A stretch of 58,807 nucleotides of DNA from Rubrivivax sp. (GTDB lineage: Bacteria; Pseudomonadota; Gammaproteobacteria; Burkholderiales; Burkholderiaceae_C). Each line of letters starts with the position of its first letter. Positions within the stretch are counted from its first letter, which is position 1. The notes below the pieces were generated by a model. The model saw nothing but the letters and a program-made list of their open reading frames with translations. It was not told the DNA's origin and did not search any database. Of this stretch, positions 43,403-52,676 are shown piece after piece. The translations under genes and the position numbers were made by a program. The DNA is taken from positions 1 through 58,807 of the forward strand of contig SEFA01000035.1 of the NCBI GenBank assembly GCA_004210455.1, written 5' to 3'.

Positions 43403-44221
43403 TCAACGCGGCTCGGCGGGTTCCTGCATCGCCTGCGCGACGACCGACAGCGCCACCATCTCCGGCTGCTTGCCCGGAATGTTCGGGATCCCGATCGGAC
43501 ACGTGACGTGCGCCAGCTCGGCGGCCGTGAAGCCGCGCGCTTCCAGGCGGTGACGGAAGGTCGCCCACTTGCTCTTGCTGCCGATCAGGCCGATGTACGG
43601 GAGATCGCGCGACTCGCGCTGGCGCTTCAGGCAACTGGCCAGGATGTCGAGGTCCTCGGCGTGGCTGAAGCTCATGATCAGCACGTGCGATCCCGCCGCC
43701 AACGTCGGCACCGCGCCTTGTACCGGCTCGGACTGTTCGGCGCGGACGTTGTCCGGCAGCGGCTCGGGAAACATGCCCTCGCGACTGTCGATCCAGTGCA
43801 CCGTCGCCGGCAGCTTCGCCAGCAGGTCGACGATCGCGCGGCCCACGTGTCCGCCGCCGAACAGCGCGATGCGACGCCACTCGCGCCGATCGCCGAGGCG
43901 ATCCGCCAGTCCGGCGATCGACGACGCATCCTGCCACTCGAAATTCAGCCACACGACGCCGCCGCAGCACTGGCCGAGCGAAGGCCCGAGTGCGAAACGC
44001 TGCCGCGCTTCCAGGACACGCCCCGCCGCGAGCGCCGCCCGCGCCTTCGCGATCGCGTCGAATTCCAGCTGACCGCCGCCGATCGTGTTCACGACGTCGG
44101 CCGCGGTCACCGCCATCCACGCGCCCACTTCCCGCGGACCGCTGCCTTGCAGTTCATCCACGCGTACCAGTACCGCCGGCTCGCGCGCGAGTCTCAGGGC
44201 CAGCGTCTGCCACGCACGCAT
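43403..44221 (-). CDS. xdhC: Xanthine dehydrogenase accessory protein XdhC
   Basis: The 272-residue protein inserts sulfurated molybdenum cofactor into xanthine dehydrogenase. It has the XdhC N-terminal domain (AVLVRVDELQGSGPREVGAW, IGGGQLEFDAI, SLGQCCGGVVWL) and the C-terminal Rossmann domain (IALFGGGHVGRAIVDLL, GLIGSKSKWATFRHRL). It sits 9 bp downstream of uraH, in the urate cluster, while xdhAB is at 2.8-6.7 kb. ATG at 44221 begins MRAWQTLALRLAREPAVLV, normal for the family. Confidence 0.93.
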   Translation of the reverse strand: MRAWQTLALRLAREPAVLVRVDELQGSGPREVGAWMAVTAADVVNTIGGGQLEFDAIAKARAALAAGRVLEARQRFALGPSLGQCCGGVVWLNFEWQDASSIAGLADRLGDRREWRRIALFGGGHVGRAIVDLLAKLPATVHWIDSREGMFPEPLPDNVRAEQSEPVQGAVPTLAAGSHVLIMSFSHAEDLDILASCLKRQRESRDLPYIGLIGSKSKWATFRHRLEARGFTAAELAHVTCPIGIPNIPGKQPEMVALSVVAQAMQEPAEPR

Positions 44222-44230
44222 GCGAAAACC

Positions 44231-44584
44231 TCAGCTGCCCCGGTAGGTCGAATACGACCACGGGCTGGCCAACAGCGGCACGTGATAGTGCGCACCCGGA
44301 TCCGCGATCCCGAAGTCCAGCGGCACCTCGTCCAGGAAGGCCGGCTCCGGCAGCGTCACCCGCCGGCTGCGGAAGTACTCGGCCACCGCGAACACCAGCC
44401 GGTAGCGGCCGACCTGCAAGGTCGCGCCTTCCAGCAAGGGACCGTCCGCCCGCCCGTCGGCGTTCAGCGTCAGCGCCTGCAGCAGGCGCGGCTCGCCGGA
44501 CTCGATCCGGTACAGCCGCACGGCCATGCCGGCGGCCGGGCTGCCGTGCATGGTGTCGAGGACGTGTGTCGTGAGCTTGCCCAT
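44231..44584 (-). CDS. uraH: 5-hydroxyisourate hydrolase (transthyretin-like)
   Basis: The 117-residue protein hydrolyses 5-hydroxyisourate to OHCU. It has the family start [20 protein letters not shown], with catalytic His in THVLD, the central [16 protein letters not shown] and the C-terminal tetrapeptide YRGS that defines the family. The frame could extend upstream to 45253 but that region is the divergent gntR gene. ATG at 44584 is therefore the start. A GntR palindrome is 35 bp upstream. Confidence 0.95.
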   Translation of the reverse strand: MGKLTTHVLDTMHGSPAAGMAVRLYRIESGEPRLLQALTLNADGRADGPLLEGATLQVGRYRLVFAVAEYFRSRRVTLPEPAFLDEVPLDFGIADPGAHYHVPLLASPWSYSTYRGS

Positions 44585-44618
44585 CGGCGCCTTCGGTGAA
44601 AGGAAGAAGGAAAGTCCA

Positions 44619-44632
44619 AAGTGTATACACTT
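44619..44632. promoter_or_regulatory. Perfect 14-bp palindrome between uraH and gntR
   Basis: AAGTGTATACACTT is its own reverse complement. It lies 35 bp upstream of uraH and 10 bp upstream of the gntR ATG and includes TATACA, which could serve as a -10 element. It is the likely operator of the adjacent GntR protein, controlling both directions. A related copy precedes puuD. Confidence 0.7.
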
Positions 44633-44641
44633 GCGCACACC

Positions 44642-45325
44642 ATGAACGCCCGGGACCTCGACGCCAGCGCTTCCGTCACCGGACGCATCACCGCCGCCAT
44701 CACGCAGGCGATCGTCGAGCGCCGCCTGATGCCAGGCACCAAGCTGGTCGAACAGCAGCTGGCGGACATCTTCGACTGCTCGCGCACGCTGGTGCGGCAG
44801 GCGTTGAACCAGCTCAGCCGCGACCGGCTCGTGCGGCTGGAGCCGGCGCGCGGCGCCTTCGTCGCACAGCCGAGCGTCGAGGAAGCCCGTCAGGTCTTCG
44901 AAGTGCGCAAGATGCTGGAGGCCGCGATGCTCGCCGACCTCTGCCAGCGCATCACCCCGGCGCAGATCAGGCAGCTGCGCGCGCATCTGAAGCAGGAACG
45001 CGAAGCCGTTGCGCGCACCGATGTCCCCGGCCGCACGCGGCTGCTGGCGGACTTCCACGTCGTCCTCGCCCGCATGCAGGGCAACGAGGTGCTGGCGCAA
45101 TTGCTGAACGACCTGCTCTCGCGCAGCTCCCTGATCGCGCTGATGTACCAGAGCTCCCATTCCGCCGCTGAATCCCAGGCCGAACACGACGCCATCGTCG
45201 ACGCGCTCGAAGCCCGCGACAAGCGCGCGGTGCTGAAGCTGCTCGACGCGCACCTCGGCAACGTCGAGGCCAACCTGCGGCTCGATCCGCGTGTGCAGGA
45301 CCTCAAGTCGGTCCTCCAGCGCTGA
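44642..45325 (+). CDS. GntR-family (FCD) regulator of urate catabolism
   Basis: The 227-residue protein has an N-terminal GntR winged helix ([20 protein letters not shown], then [19 protein letters not shown]) and a C-terminal FCD domain ([35 protein letters not shown]). It is divergent from uraH and upstream of puuE on the same strand with a 38-bp gap, so it can be cotranscribed with puuE. It probably senses a purine or urate-derived ligand (inference). An in-frame GTG at 44621 overlaps the operator, so ATG at 44642 is preferred. Confidence 0.88.
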   Translation: MNARDLDASASVTGRITAAITQAIVERRLMPGTKLVEQQLADIFDCSRTLVRQALNQLSRDRLVRLEPARGAFVAQPSVEEARQVFEVRKMLEAAMLADLCQRITPAQIRQLRAHLKQEREAVARTDVPGRTRLLADFHVVLARMQGNEVLAQLLNDLLSRSSLIALMYQSSHSAAESQAEHDAIVDALEARDKRAVLKLLDAHLGNVEANLRLDPRVQDLKSVLQR

Positions 45326-45363
45326 GCGCGCCGCCCCTCCGACATCGACAGGACGTCCGCCGC

Positions 45364-46320
45364 ATGAAACCCGTCGTCTCCCCCGGCTACCCCCGCGACC
45401 TCATCGGCTACGGTGAGTTCCCGCCCCAGGCGAAATGGCCGGGCCAGGCGCGCATCGCCGTGCAGTTCGTCCTCAACTACGAGGAAGGCGGCGAGAACTC
45501 GGTGCTGCACGGCGACGCCGGCAGCGAGCAGTTCCTGTCCGAGATGTTCAACCCGCCGGCCTTCCCAGCGCGGCACCTGAGCATGGAAGGCGTCTACGAA
45601 TACGGCTCGCGCGCCGGCGTATGGCGGCTGCTGCGCGAATTCGAGAAACGCGCGCTGCCGCTGACCGTCTTCGGCGTGTCGATGGCGCTGGAGCGGCATC
45701 CGGAGCTGACGAAGGCCTTCGTCGAGCTGAACCACGAGATCGCCTGCCACGGCTGGCGATGGATCCACTACCAGGGCGTCGATGAAGCGATCGAGCGCCA
45801 GCACATGGACATCGGCATGGACATCATCCAGCAGCTGACCGGCGAGCGCCCGTCGGGCTGGTACACCGGCCGCGACAGCCCCCACACGCGGCGGCTGGTC
45901 GCCGACTTCGGCGGCTTCGAGTACGACAGCGACTACTACGGCGACGACCTGCCGTTCTGGCTCAACGTGCGCAAGACCGACGGCGCGCTGACGCCGCACC
46001 TGGTCGTGCCCTACACGCTGGACTGCAACGACATGCGCTTCGCGCTGCCGCAGGGCTTCAGCCACGGGGACGAGTTCTTCGAGTACCTGCGCGACACCTT
46101 CGACGTACTCTACGCGGAGGGCGCCGAGGCGCCCAAGATGATGAGCATCGGCATGCACTGCCGACTGCTCGGCCGCCCCGGGCGCATGCGGGCGCTGCAG
46201 CGTTTCCTCGACCACGTCGAGAAACACGACCGTGTCTGGGTCGCCCGCCGCATCGACATCGCCCGCCACTGGCGCGCCACGCATCCGTTCGATGCGGACA
46301 AGGCCTTCGTCTGGGGCTGA
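45364..46320 (+). CDS. puuE: Allantoinase (polysaccharide deacetylase-like, PuuE type)
   Basis: The 318-residue enzyme hydrolyses allantoin to allantoate. The family hallmarks are [18 protein letters not shown] at the N-terminus, [61 protein letters not shown] and [15 protein letters not shown]; this order is typical of cofactor-independent PuuE rather than metal-dependent AllB. Its stop shares one base with the start of the uraD-allC fusion (TGATG), so they are translationally coupled. Confidence 0.95.
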   Translation: MKPVVSPGYPRDLIGYGEFPPQAKWPGQARIAVQFVLNYEEGGENSVLHGDAGSEQFLSEMFNPPAFPARHLSMEGVYEYGSRAGVWRLLREFEKRALPLTVFGVSMALERHPELTKAFVELNHEIACHGWRWIHYQGVDEAIERQHMDIGMDIIQQLTGERPSGWYTGRDSPHTRRLVADFGGFEYDSDYYGDDLPFWLNVRKTDGALTPHLVVPYTLDCNDMRFALPQGFSHGDEFFEYLRDTFDVLYAEGAEAPKMMSIGMHCRLLGRPGRMRALQRFLDHVEKHDRVWVARRIDIARHWRATHPFDADKAFVWG

Positions 46321-48146
46321 TGATGAGCACCGCTTCCATGAGTACCGATTCCCTCTCCCTCGATCAGCTGAACGTCGCCGGCGAGGACGCCTTCGTCGCG
46401 CTGCTGGACGGCGTCTACGAACACTCGCCGTGGATCGCGCGACGCGCTTTCGCGGTTCGCCCCGCCGGCGGCTTCGCCAGCATCGCGGCGCTCAAGCATG
46501 CGATGGCGCGTGTCGTGCGCGAGGCCGCGCTCGACGAGCAACTGGGCCTGATCCGGGCGCATCCCGAGCTGGCGGGCAAGGCGATGGTCGCGAAGTCGCT
46601 CACCGCGGAGTCGACGAACGAGCAGAGCAAGGCCGGACTGACGAACTGCTCGCCGGAAGAGTTCGCCCGGCTGCAGCAGCTGAACGCCGACTACAACGCG
46701 CGCTTCGGCTGGCCCTTCATCCTCGCGGTGCGCGGCCCGCGCGGCGACGGGTTGACGCGGCAGCAGATCGTCGACACCTTCGCGAGGCGGCTGAACGCGC
46801 ACCCGGACATCGAACGCGCCGAGTGCCTGCGCAACATCCACCGCATCGCGGAGATCCGGCTCAACGACAAGTTCGCTGTCGCACCGACGCTCGGCAACCA
46901 GGTCTGGGACTGGGCGGAATCGCTGGCGCGATTCTCCGATCCCGGCTTCGCGGAGAGCGGCCAGCTCACCGTCCTCTACCTGACCGAGGCGCACCGCGCC
47001 GCGGCGGCGCAACTGGCCGACTGGATGCGCGAGTGCGGCTTCGACGACGTCGGCATCGACGCCGTCGGGAACGTCGTCGGTGTCTATCACGGCGAGCACC
47101 GCGACCAGCAGGGCGATCCCGCCGACGAGCCGCCGCGGCTGCTCACCGGCAGCCACTACGACACCGTCCGCAACGGCGGCAAGTATGACGGCCGGCTCGG
47201 CATCTTCGTGCCGATGGTCTGCGTGCGCGAGCTCAAGCGCCAAGGTCGCCGGCTCAGGCACGGCCTCGAGGTGATCGGTTTCTCCGAGGAGGAAGGCCAG
47301 CGCTACAAGGCGACCTTCCTCGGGTCCAGCGCGCTGGTCGGGCGTTTCGATCCGGCGTGGCTCGATCAGGCCGATGCGGACGGTGTCGTGCTGCGCGACC
47401 TGATGCGCGACGCCGGGCTGCCGGGCACGATGGAGGCGATCCAGGCGCTCGAACGGGATCCCGCGCGCTACCTCGGCTTCGTCGAGGTCCACATCGAGCA
47501 GGGTCCGGTGCTCAACGAGCTCGACCTGCCGCTGGGCATCGTCACCTCGATCAACGGGAGCCTGCGCTACGTCGGCGAAGTGCGCGGGCTCGCCTCGCAT
47601 GCCGGCACGACGCCGATGGACCGCCGTCGTGACGCCGCCGCGGCGGTGGCGGAGTTGATCCTCTACGTCGAGGAACGCGCCGGCGCCGTGCCCGAGGTCG
47701 TCGGCACCGTCGGCCAGCTGCAGGTACCCAACGGATCGATCAACGTGATCCCGGGCCGGTGCCGATTCAGCCTCGACCTGCGCGCGACCACCGACGCCGC
47801 GCGCGATGCGCTCGACGCCGACGTGCGCGCGCGCCTCGCCGAGATCTGCGAACGCCGCGGCGTCAGCTTCACGCTGGAGCGCACCGAAGCCGCCGCCGCC
47901 GCGCCCAGCGATGCGGCATGGCAGTCGCGCTGGGAGGCCGCCGTCGACACGCTCGGCCTGCCGGTGCACCGGATGCCTTCCGGCGCCGGCCACGACGCGA
48001 TGAAGCTGCACCAGGCGATGCCGCAGGCCATGCTGTTCCAGCGCGGCTTGAACCTCGGCATCAGCCACAACCCCCTCGAAGCGATCAGCAACGAGGACGC
48101 CGAGCTCTGCGTGCGGGCCTTCCTCGCGCTGCTCGACCGGCTGTGA
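46320..48146 (+). CDS. uraD-allC: Fused OHCU decarboxylase (UraD) and allantoate amidohydrolase (AllC)
   Basis: This 608-residue protein joins two purine enzymes. Residues about 14-170 are OHCU decarboxylase, with RAHPELAGK (His81), the motif ESTNEQSKAGL around Glu101 and YNARFGWPFILAVRG, which makes S-allantoin. Residues about 185-608 are an M20-type allantoate amidohydrolase, with GSHYDTVRNGGKYDG (metal ligands His279, Asp281, Asp290), FSEEEGQRYKATFLGS, EVHIEQGPVLNE and PSGAGHDAMKLHQ. The two steps are separated in the pathway by PuuE. The fusion is intact in frame, with no stop or frameshift. Confidence 0.95.
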   Translation: MMSTASMSTDSLSLDQLNVAGEDAFVALLDGVYEHSPWIARRAFAVRPAGGFASIAALKHAMARVVREAALDEQLGLIRAHPELAGKAMVAKSLTAESTNEQSKAGLTNCSPEEFARLQQLNADYNARFGWPFILAVRGPRGDGLTRQQIVDTFARRLNAHPDIERAECLRNIHRIAEIRLNDKFAVAPTLGNQVWDWAESLARFSDPGFAESGQLTVLYLTEAHRAAAAQLADWMRECGFDDVGIDAVGNVVGVYHGEHRDQQGDPADEPPRLLTGSHYDTVRNGGKYDGRLGIFVPMVCVRELKRQGRRLRHGLEVIGFSEEEGQRYKATFLGSSALVGRFDPAWLDQADADGVVLRDLMRDAGLPGTMEAIQALERDPARYLGFVEVHIEQGPVLNELDLPLGIVTSINGSLRYVGEVRGLASHAGTTPMDRRRDAAAAVAELILYVEERAGAVPEVVGTVGQLQVPNGSINVIPGRCRFSLDLRATTDAARDALDADVRARLAEICERRGVSFTLERTEAAAAAPSDAAWQSRWEAAVDTLGLPVHRMPSGAGHDAMKLHQAMPQAMLFQRGLNLGISHNPLEAISNEDAELCVRAFLALLDRL

Positions 48147-48177
48147 ACGCCCATCGATCTCCCGGACCCGACACCCC

Positions 48178-49524
48178 ATGACCGCTTCCTCCCGACCCTC
48201 CTCCCAGCGCTCGCCCGGGCACGCCGCCCAGGCCTCGTACGACGCGCTCGACGCGTGGATCGACGCCCACTTCGACGATCAGATCCGCTATCTGCAGGCG
48301 CTGGTGCGCGTGCCCACGGACACCCCGCCGGGCAACAACGCGCCCCATGCCGAACGCACCGCCGAGCTGCTCGCGGAGATGGGCTACATCGCCGAGAAGC
48401 ACCCGGTGCCGCAGGCGCAGGTGCGCGAATACGGCCTCGAATCGCTGACCAACCTGATCGTCCGGCGCCGCTTCGGCGCCGACGGCAGCGGCCCGGTGAT
48501 CGCGCTGAACGCGCACGGCGACGTGGTCCCGCCCGGCGACGGCTGGACGCACGACCCGTACGGCGGCGAAGTGGTCGACGGTCGACTCTTCGGACGCGCT
48601 TCCGCGGTGAGCAAGAGCGACTTCTCGACCTACACCTTCGCGCTGCGCGCGTTGGAGGCGCTGGCCGCCCAGGGTGTTGCTCAGGAGGGGGCACAGGAAG
48701 GCGTGCAGGGAGGCGCACCGGGCGTCTCGCTCAAGGGCGGCGTCGAGCTGCACTTCACCTATGACGAGGAATTCGGCGGCGAACTCGGACCCGGCTGGCT
48801 GCTGCAGCAAGGGCTGACGAAACCCGATCTGCTGCTCGCCGCCGGCTTCAGCTACCAGGTGGTCACCGCGCACAACGGCTGCCTGCAGATGGAGGTGACG
48901 GTTCACGGCAAGATGGCGCATGCCGCGATCCCCGACACCGGCATCGACGCACTGCAGGGCGCGGTCGTGATCCTCAACGCGCTGTATGCGCGCAACCTGG
49001 CATACCGCGAGGTCACGTCGAAGGTCGAGGGCATCCGGCATCCCTACCTGAACGTCGGCCGCATCGAGGGGGGCACCAACACCAACGTCGTGCCGGGCAA
49101 GGTCACGCTGAAGCTGGATCGCCGGATGATCCCGGAGGAGGACCCGGTCGTCGTCGAAGCGGAGATCCGCGACGTCATCGCGAAAGCGGCGGCCTCGTTC
49201 CCCGGCATCACGGTCGACGTGAAGCGATTGCTGCTCGCGCGTGCGCTCCAGCCGCTGCCGGGCAATCGCCCGCTGGTGGAAGCACTGCAACGGCACGGCG
49301 AAGCGGTGTTCGGCGAACCGATCCCGACCTCGGGCACGCCGCTCTACACCGACGTGCGCCTCTACGGCGAGCACGGCATTCCCGCGGCGATCTACGGCGC
49401 GGGTCCGCGCACCGTGCTGGAGTCGCATGCCAAGCGTTCGGACGAGCGCGTCGAGCTCAAGGATCTGCGCCGGGCGACGAAGGTCGTCGCGCGCACGCTG
49501 TTCGATCTGTTGCAGGCTCGCTGA
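48178..49524 (+). CDS. M20-family metallohydrolase (ArgE/DapE-like)
   Basis: This 448-residue protein has the M20 catalytic motifs: ALNAHGDVVPPGDGW with the first zinc histidine and aspartate, SAVSKSDF, HFTYDEEFGGE with the general base pair, and GTNTNVVPGK and DRRMIPEED in the C-terminal half. It follows the uraD-allC fusion by 31 bp in the same orientation. It may act on ureidoglycolate or another N-carbamoyl or N-acyl product, but sequence does not decide the substrate. A glycine/glutamine-rich insert (QEGAQEGVQGGAPG near residue 165) is unlike standard members. Confidence 0.75.
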   Translation: MTASSRPSSQRSPGHAAQASYDALDAWIDAHFDDQIRYLQALVRVPTDTPPGNNAPHAERTAELLAEMGYIAEKHPVPQAQVREYGLESLTNLIVRRRFGADGSGPVIALNAHGDVVPPGDGWTHDPYGGEVVDGRLFGRASAVSKSDFSTYTFALRALEALAAQGVAQEGAQEGVQGGAPGVSLKGGVELHFTYDEEFGGELGPGWLLQQGLTKPDLLLAAGFSYQVVTAHNGCLQMEVTVHGKMAHAAIPDTGIDALQGAVVILNALYARNLAYREVTSKVEGIRHPYLNVGRIEGGTNTNVVPGKVTLKLDRRMIPEEDPVVVEAEIRDVIAKAAASFPGITVDVKRLLLARALQPLPGNRPLVEALQRHGEAVFGEPIPTSGTPLYTDVRLYGEHGIPAAIYGAGPRTVLESHAKRSDERVELKDLRRATKVVARTLFDLLQAR

Positions 49525-49562
49525 AGACCCGCCGGCGCGGCGCGCCTAGAATCCGCCGCGTC

Positions 49563-49961
49563 ATGCGCCTGCATTCCCCCACCGCCTTCGTCCGCTGGAT
49601 GACCGTCCTGGTCTTCTGGCTGGCGGCGCTGCTGCCGGCGGCGTCCATGGCGGCGCAGGCCCTGAACGGGGATCTGGCGCCGTGGACGCAGATCTGCCGA
49701 TCCAGCGTGGTGGGTCCGCGTGCTGCCGAGTTGCGCGCGGTGCTGTCGGACAGCGGCGTTGACGACCAGGATCACGCGCTGTTCCAGCACTGCGCGTTCT
49801 GCCATCTGCACCAGGATGCCGTTCCGCTGCCGCCGGCGCCCGCGGTATTGCCGCTGCGCACCGAACTCCGCCACGGTCTGCCTGAGCGCTTCTACAGCGC
49901 GACGGTCACCGCCCATGCGTGGCGCAGTGCGCCCGCGAGGGCGCCTCCCCTGACGGTCTGA
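49563..49961 (+). CDS. DUF2946 family protein
   Basis: This 132-residue protein has an N-terminal hydrophobic segment (WMTVLVFWLAALLPAASMA) and the CAFCHLH motif (FQHCAFCHLHQDAVPL) characteristic of DUF2946, proteins commonly found beside TonB-dependent receptors, often copper-related. It is 55 bp from the receptor gene downstream. It may bind metal in the periplasm or membrane (inference). A TAGAAT about ten bases upstream of the ATG could be the -10, giving a very short leader. Confidence 0.78.
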   Translation: MRLHSPTAFVRWMTVLVFWLAALLPAASMAAQALNGDLAPWTQICRSSVVGPRAAELRAVLSDSGVDDQDHALFQHCAFCHLHQDAVPLPPAPAVLPLRTELRHGLPERFYSATVTAHAWRSAPARAPPLTV

Positions 49962-50016
49962 AGTCAGTCGCACCGGCACCCGCCGGCGCTCCTTCATTCC
50001 GTTGGAGTTTCTTTCC

Positions 50017-52392
50017 ATGCACAGCATTTCCCGTGCGCGTCGGCTTCGAGCCGGCGCGCTGACGGTGCTCGCGTCCGCCTGCGCCGCCGCCTGCACCACC
50101 GCGTATGCCGCCGATGCCGCCGAGGACACCGAGGTCCGCGAACAGGCCCAGTCCCAGGCCCAGGCCCGGACGCCGACTCGCGTCCAGACCCTCGGCATCG
50201 TCCGCGTCGATGGGGGCGCGCCCACCTCGCTTCCCAGCCGCATCCCCACCACGATGGAGGGCGTCACCGGCGAGGACATCGCCCGCGACATCAACGCCAC
50301 CGACGCCGAAGACGCGCTCAAGTACCTGCCCAGCCTGGTCGTGCGCAAGCGCTACATCGGCGACTACAACCACGCCGTGCTCTCGACGCGGGCTTCCGGC
50401 ACCGGCAACAGCGCGCGGTCGCTGGTCTATGCGGACGGCATCCTGCTGTCCAACCTGCTCGGCAACGGCGCGACCTTCGCGCCGCGCTGGGGTCTGGTGT
50501 CGCCGGAGGAGATCGCCCGCGTCGACGTGATGTACGGACCGTTCTCGGCCGCGTATTCAGGCAATGCGGTCGGGGCCGTCGTGGACTACCAGACGCGCAT
50601 GCCGACGCGGTTCGAGGCGCACGCGCGGGTGGGCTACAGCCATCAGCCCAACGACCTGTACGGCCACCAGCAGGACGACGACGCGAAGCAGGCGAGCGCG
50701 TCCATCGGCAGCGCGGCGGGGGCGTTCTCCTGGTGGCTGCACGCCGGGCGCACCGACAGCGAGGGCCAGCCTCAGACCTTCGCCAACCGGAGCCTGAGCG
50801 CGAGCGCGCCGGTGGCCGGCGCCGTGCCGGTGACGGGCGCGGTCGCGGGGCTCAATCGCAACAACCAGCCGTGGCTGCTGCTGGGCAGCGGCACGCAGTA
50901 CGACACGGTGCAGGATCAGGCGAAGGTGAAGCTCGCCTATGACTTCGAACCGGGTCTGCGGGCCATGTATGTCTTCGGTCTGTGGAGCAACGACTCCGAC
51001 GGTCGCTCGCAGAGCTTCCTGCAAGATGCGAACGGGCGGACCATCGACCACCGCGCCGGCGGCGGCATCACGCAGCCGGTGAGCATCGACGGCAAGGGCT
51101 ACACCCTGGGTGCGAGCGACTTCCCGCAGACGCGTGACGAGCTCGAGCACCGCATGCATGCGGTCTCGCTGAAGCGCCGCGTGCGCGACGGGCTCGGATG
51201 GGAGGTGTCGGGCAGCCTGTACGACTACCTCGCCGACCGCTCGCGCGCCTACGCGCCGACGAGCACCGCGGCGAACGCAGGCCGACTCACCGACCAGGCG
51301 GGCACGGGTTGGAACACGCTGTCCGCCAAGCTCACGTGGACGCCGGACGGCAGCGATCACACGATCGACGCGGGCGTGTCGCAGGAGCAGTTCCAGCTGC
51401 GCACGCGCGTCTCCTCGCTCACGGACTGGCGGGCGGGCGACGCCGGCGCATTGACCTCGCGTTTCGACGGCGACACGCGCGTGCGCGCCGCCTTCGCGCA
51501 GGATGCCTGGGCCTTCGCGCCCGACTGGACGGCGGTGCTCGGCCTGCGCGGCGAGCACTGGCAATCGTTCGACGGCGTCAAGCAGTCGACGACCAACCTG
51601 CGGAACCACCCGTCACGCGCGCAGACTGCGTGGTCGCCGAAGGCGGCGCTGTCGTACGGACTGAGCGAGCAGTGGGTGATCAAGGCCAGCACCGGCCGCG
51701 CGGTGCGCTTCCCGACGGTCAGCGAGTTGTTCCAGGGCGGCTTCAACGCGGCGGGGCAGTTCATCAACAACGACCCGAACCTGAAGGCCGAGCGCAGCTG
51801 GACCAGCGAGCTCAGCGCCGAATGGACCGGGCAGGATCGCGATGCGCTGCGGGTGACGCTCTTCCACGAGGACAGCCGCGATGCGCTGTACTCGCAGCTG
51901 AACGTCGCGACCAATGCGAACACGGTGCAGAACATCGATCGCATCCGGACGCGCGGTGCGGAACTCAGCGGGACCGCCGGTCTGCCTCAAGGCGTGACGC
52001 TGACGGGCAGCGTCACCTTCGCCGACTCGATCATCCTGGCCAACGCCGGCTACGCGACGGTGCCGGGCGACACGATCGGCAAGTGGCAGCCGCGCGTGCC
52101 GCGATGGCGCGCGACGCTCCTCGCGCAATGGCAGGCCCGCGACAACCTCAGCCTGAGCCTGGGCGCGCGCTACAGCGGCAAGCAGTTCAGCACGCTCGAC
52201 AACAGCGACGTCAACGGCTTCGCCTACATGGCGGCGAGCAAGTACTTCACCGTCGACGTGCGCGCCCAGTGGAAGATCGACAGGCAGTGGACCCTCGCCG
52301 CCGGCGTCGACAACCTCAACAACTACCAGTACTGGAACTTCCATCCGTATCCGGGAAGGACGTTCCAGGTGGAGGCGAGGTGGGATTACTAA
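50017..52392 (+). CDS. TonB-dependent receptor, possibly for a metal or metal complex
   Basis: This 791-residue outer-membrane protein has a signal peptide (RRLRAGALTVLASACAAACT, ending AYA-AD), a plug (DAEDALKYLPSLVVRKRYIG, STRASGTGNSARSLVYADGI, MYGPFSAAYSGNAVGAVVDY) and a long beta-barrel ending in a typical aromatic C-terminus (VEARWDY). The plug start GDYNHAVLSTRASG is of the type seen in metal-related receptors. With the upstream DUF2946 protein, a copper or other metal ligand is possible, but unproven. ATG at 50017 follows GGAG; the TTG at 50002 is not needed. Confidence 0.85.
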   Translation: MHSISRARRLRAGALTVLASACAAACTTAYAADAAEDTEVREQAQSQAQARTPTRVQTLGIVRVDGGAPTSLPSRIPTTMEGVTGEDIARDINATDAEDALKYLPSLVVRKRYIGDYNHAVLSTRASGTGNSARSLVYADGILLSNLLGNGATFAPRWGLVSPEEIARVDVMYGPFSAAYSGNAVGAVVDYQTRMPTRFEAHARVGYSHQPNDLYGHQQDDDAKQASASIGSAAGAFSWWLHAGRTDSEGQPQTFANRSLSASAPVAGAVPVTGAVAGLNRNNQPWLLLGSGTQYDTVQDQAKVKLAYDFEPGLRAMYVFGLWSNDSDGRSQSFLQDANGRTIDHRAGGGITQPVSIDGKGYTLGASDFPQTRDELEHRMHAVSLKRRVRDGLGWEVSGSLYDYLADRSRAYAPTSTAANAGRLTDQAGTGWNTLSAKLTWTPDGSDHTIDAGVSQEQFQLRTRVSSLTDWRAGDAGALTSRFDGDTRVRAAFAQDAWAFAPDWTAVLGLRGEHWQSFDGVKQSTTNLRNHPSRAQTAWSPKAALSYGLSEQWVIKASTGRAVRFPTVSELFQGGFNAAGQFINNDPNLKAERSWTSELSAEWTGQDRDALRVTLFHEDSRDALYSQLNVATNANTVQNIDRIRTRGAELSGTAGLPQGVTLTGSVTFADSIILANAGYATVPGDTIGKWQPRVPRWRATLLAQWQARDNLSLSLGARYSGKQFSTLDNSDVNGFAYMAASKYFTVDVRAQWKIDRQWTLAAGVDNLNNYQYWNFHPYPGRTFQVEARWDY

Positions 52393-52676
52393 CCTGATGC
52401 CGGCGGTGGCCACAACTGGGCCACGTGCCGAACGCGGGTGATCCAGATACCTGCTCCGACGCGTCGATAGACGATCCGATAGTTGCGATGAAACGCAAAC
52501 TCCAGGCTTCCAGGCTCGCGGGACTTCGTTCCGATGCCCGGATGGGCGGCCAGCGTCCCGAAGGTCTTTCGGAACAGCCTGGAGTACTTCTCCGCGGCGA
52601 GACGATTGTTCGCGTGGATGTGCGCCAGGATCTTGGAAAGCTCTCGGAGTGCTCGTGGGGTCAGCACGTACCTCAA
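52389..52676 (-). CDS. ParE/RelE-like toxin
   Basis: The 95-residue protein has the ParE/RelE pattern: LTPRALRELSKILAHIHANN, a central GIGTKSREPGSLEFAFHRNY and YRIVYRRVGAGIWITRVRHV. It is the downstream partner of a ribbon-helix-helix gene, with a four-base overlap (TTGA) that gives a TTG start at 52676. It probably inhibits gyrase or translation when free of its antitoxin. Its stop codon region overlaps the end of the convergent TonB receptor gene by four bases. Confidence 0.85.
   Translation of the reverse strand: MRYVLTPRALRELSKILAHIHANNRLAAEKYSRLFRKTFGTLAAHPGIGTKSREPGSLEFAFHRNYRIVYRRVGAGIWITRVRHVAQLWPPPASG

Noticed and set aside
50002-50016. TTG start for the second TonB receptor
   Set aside because: The ATG at 50017 follows a GGAG and begins the signal peptide; the TTG adds non-signal residues.
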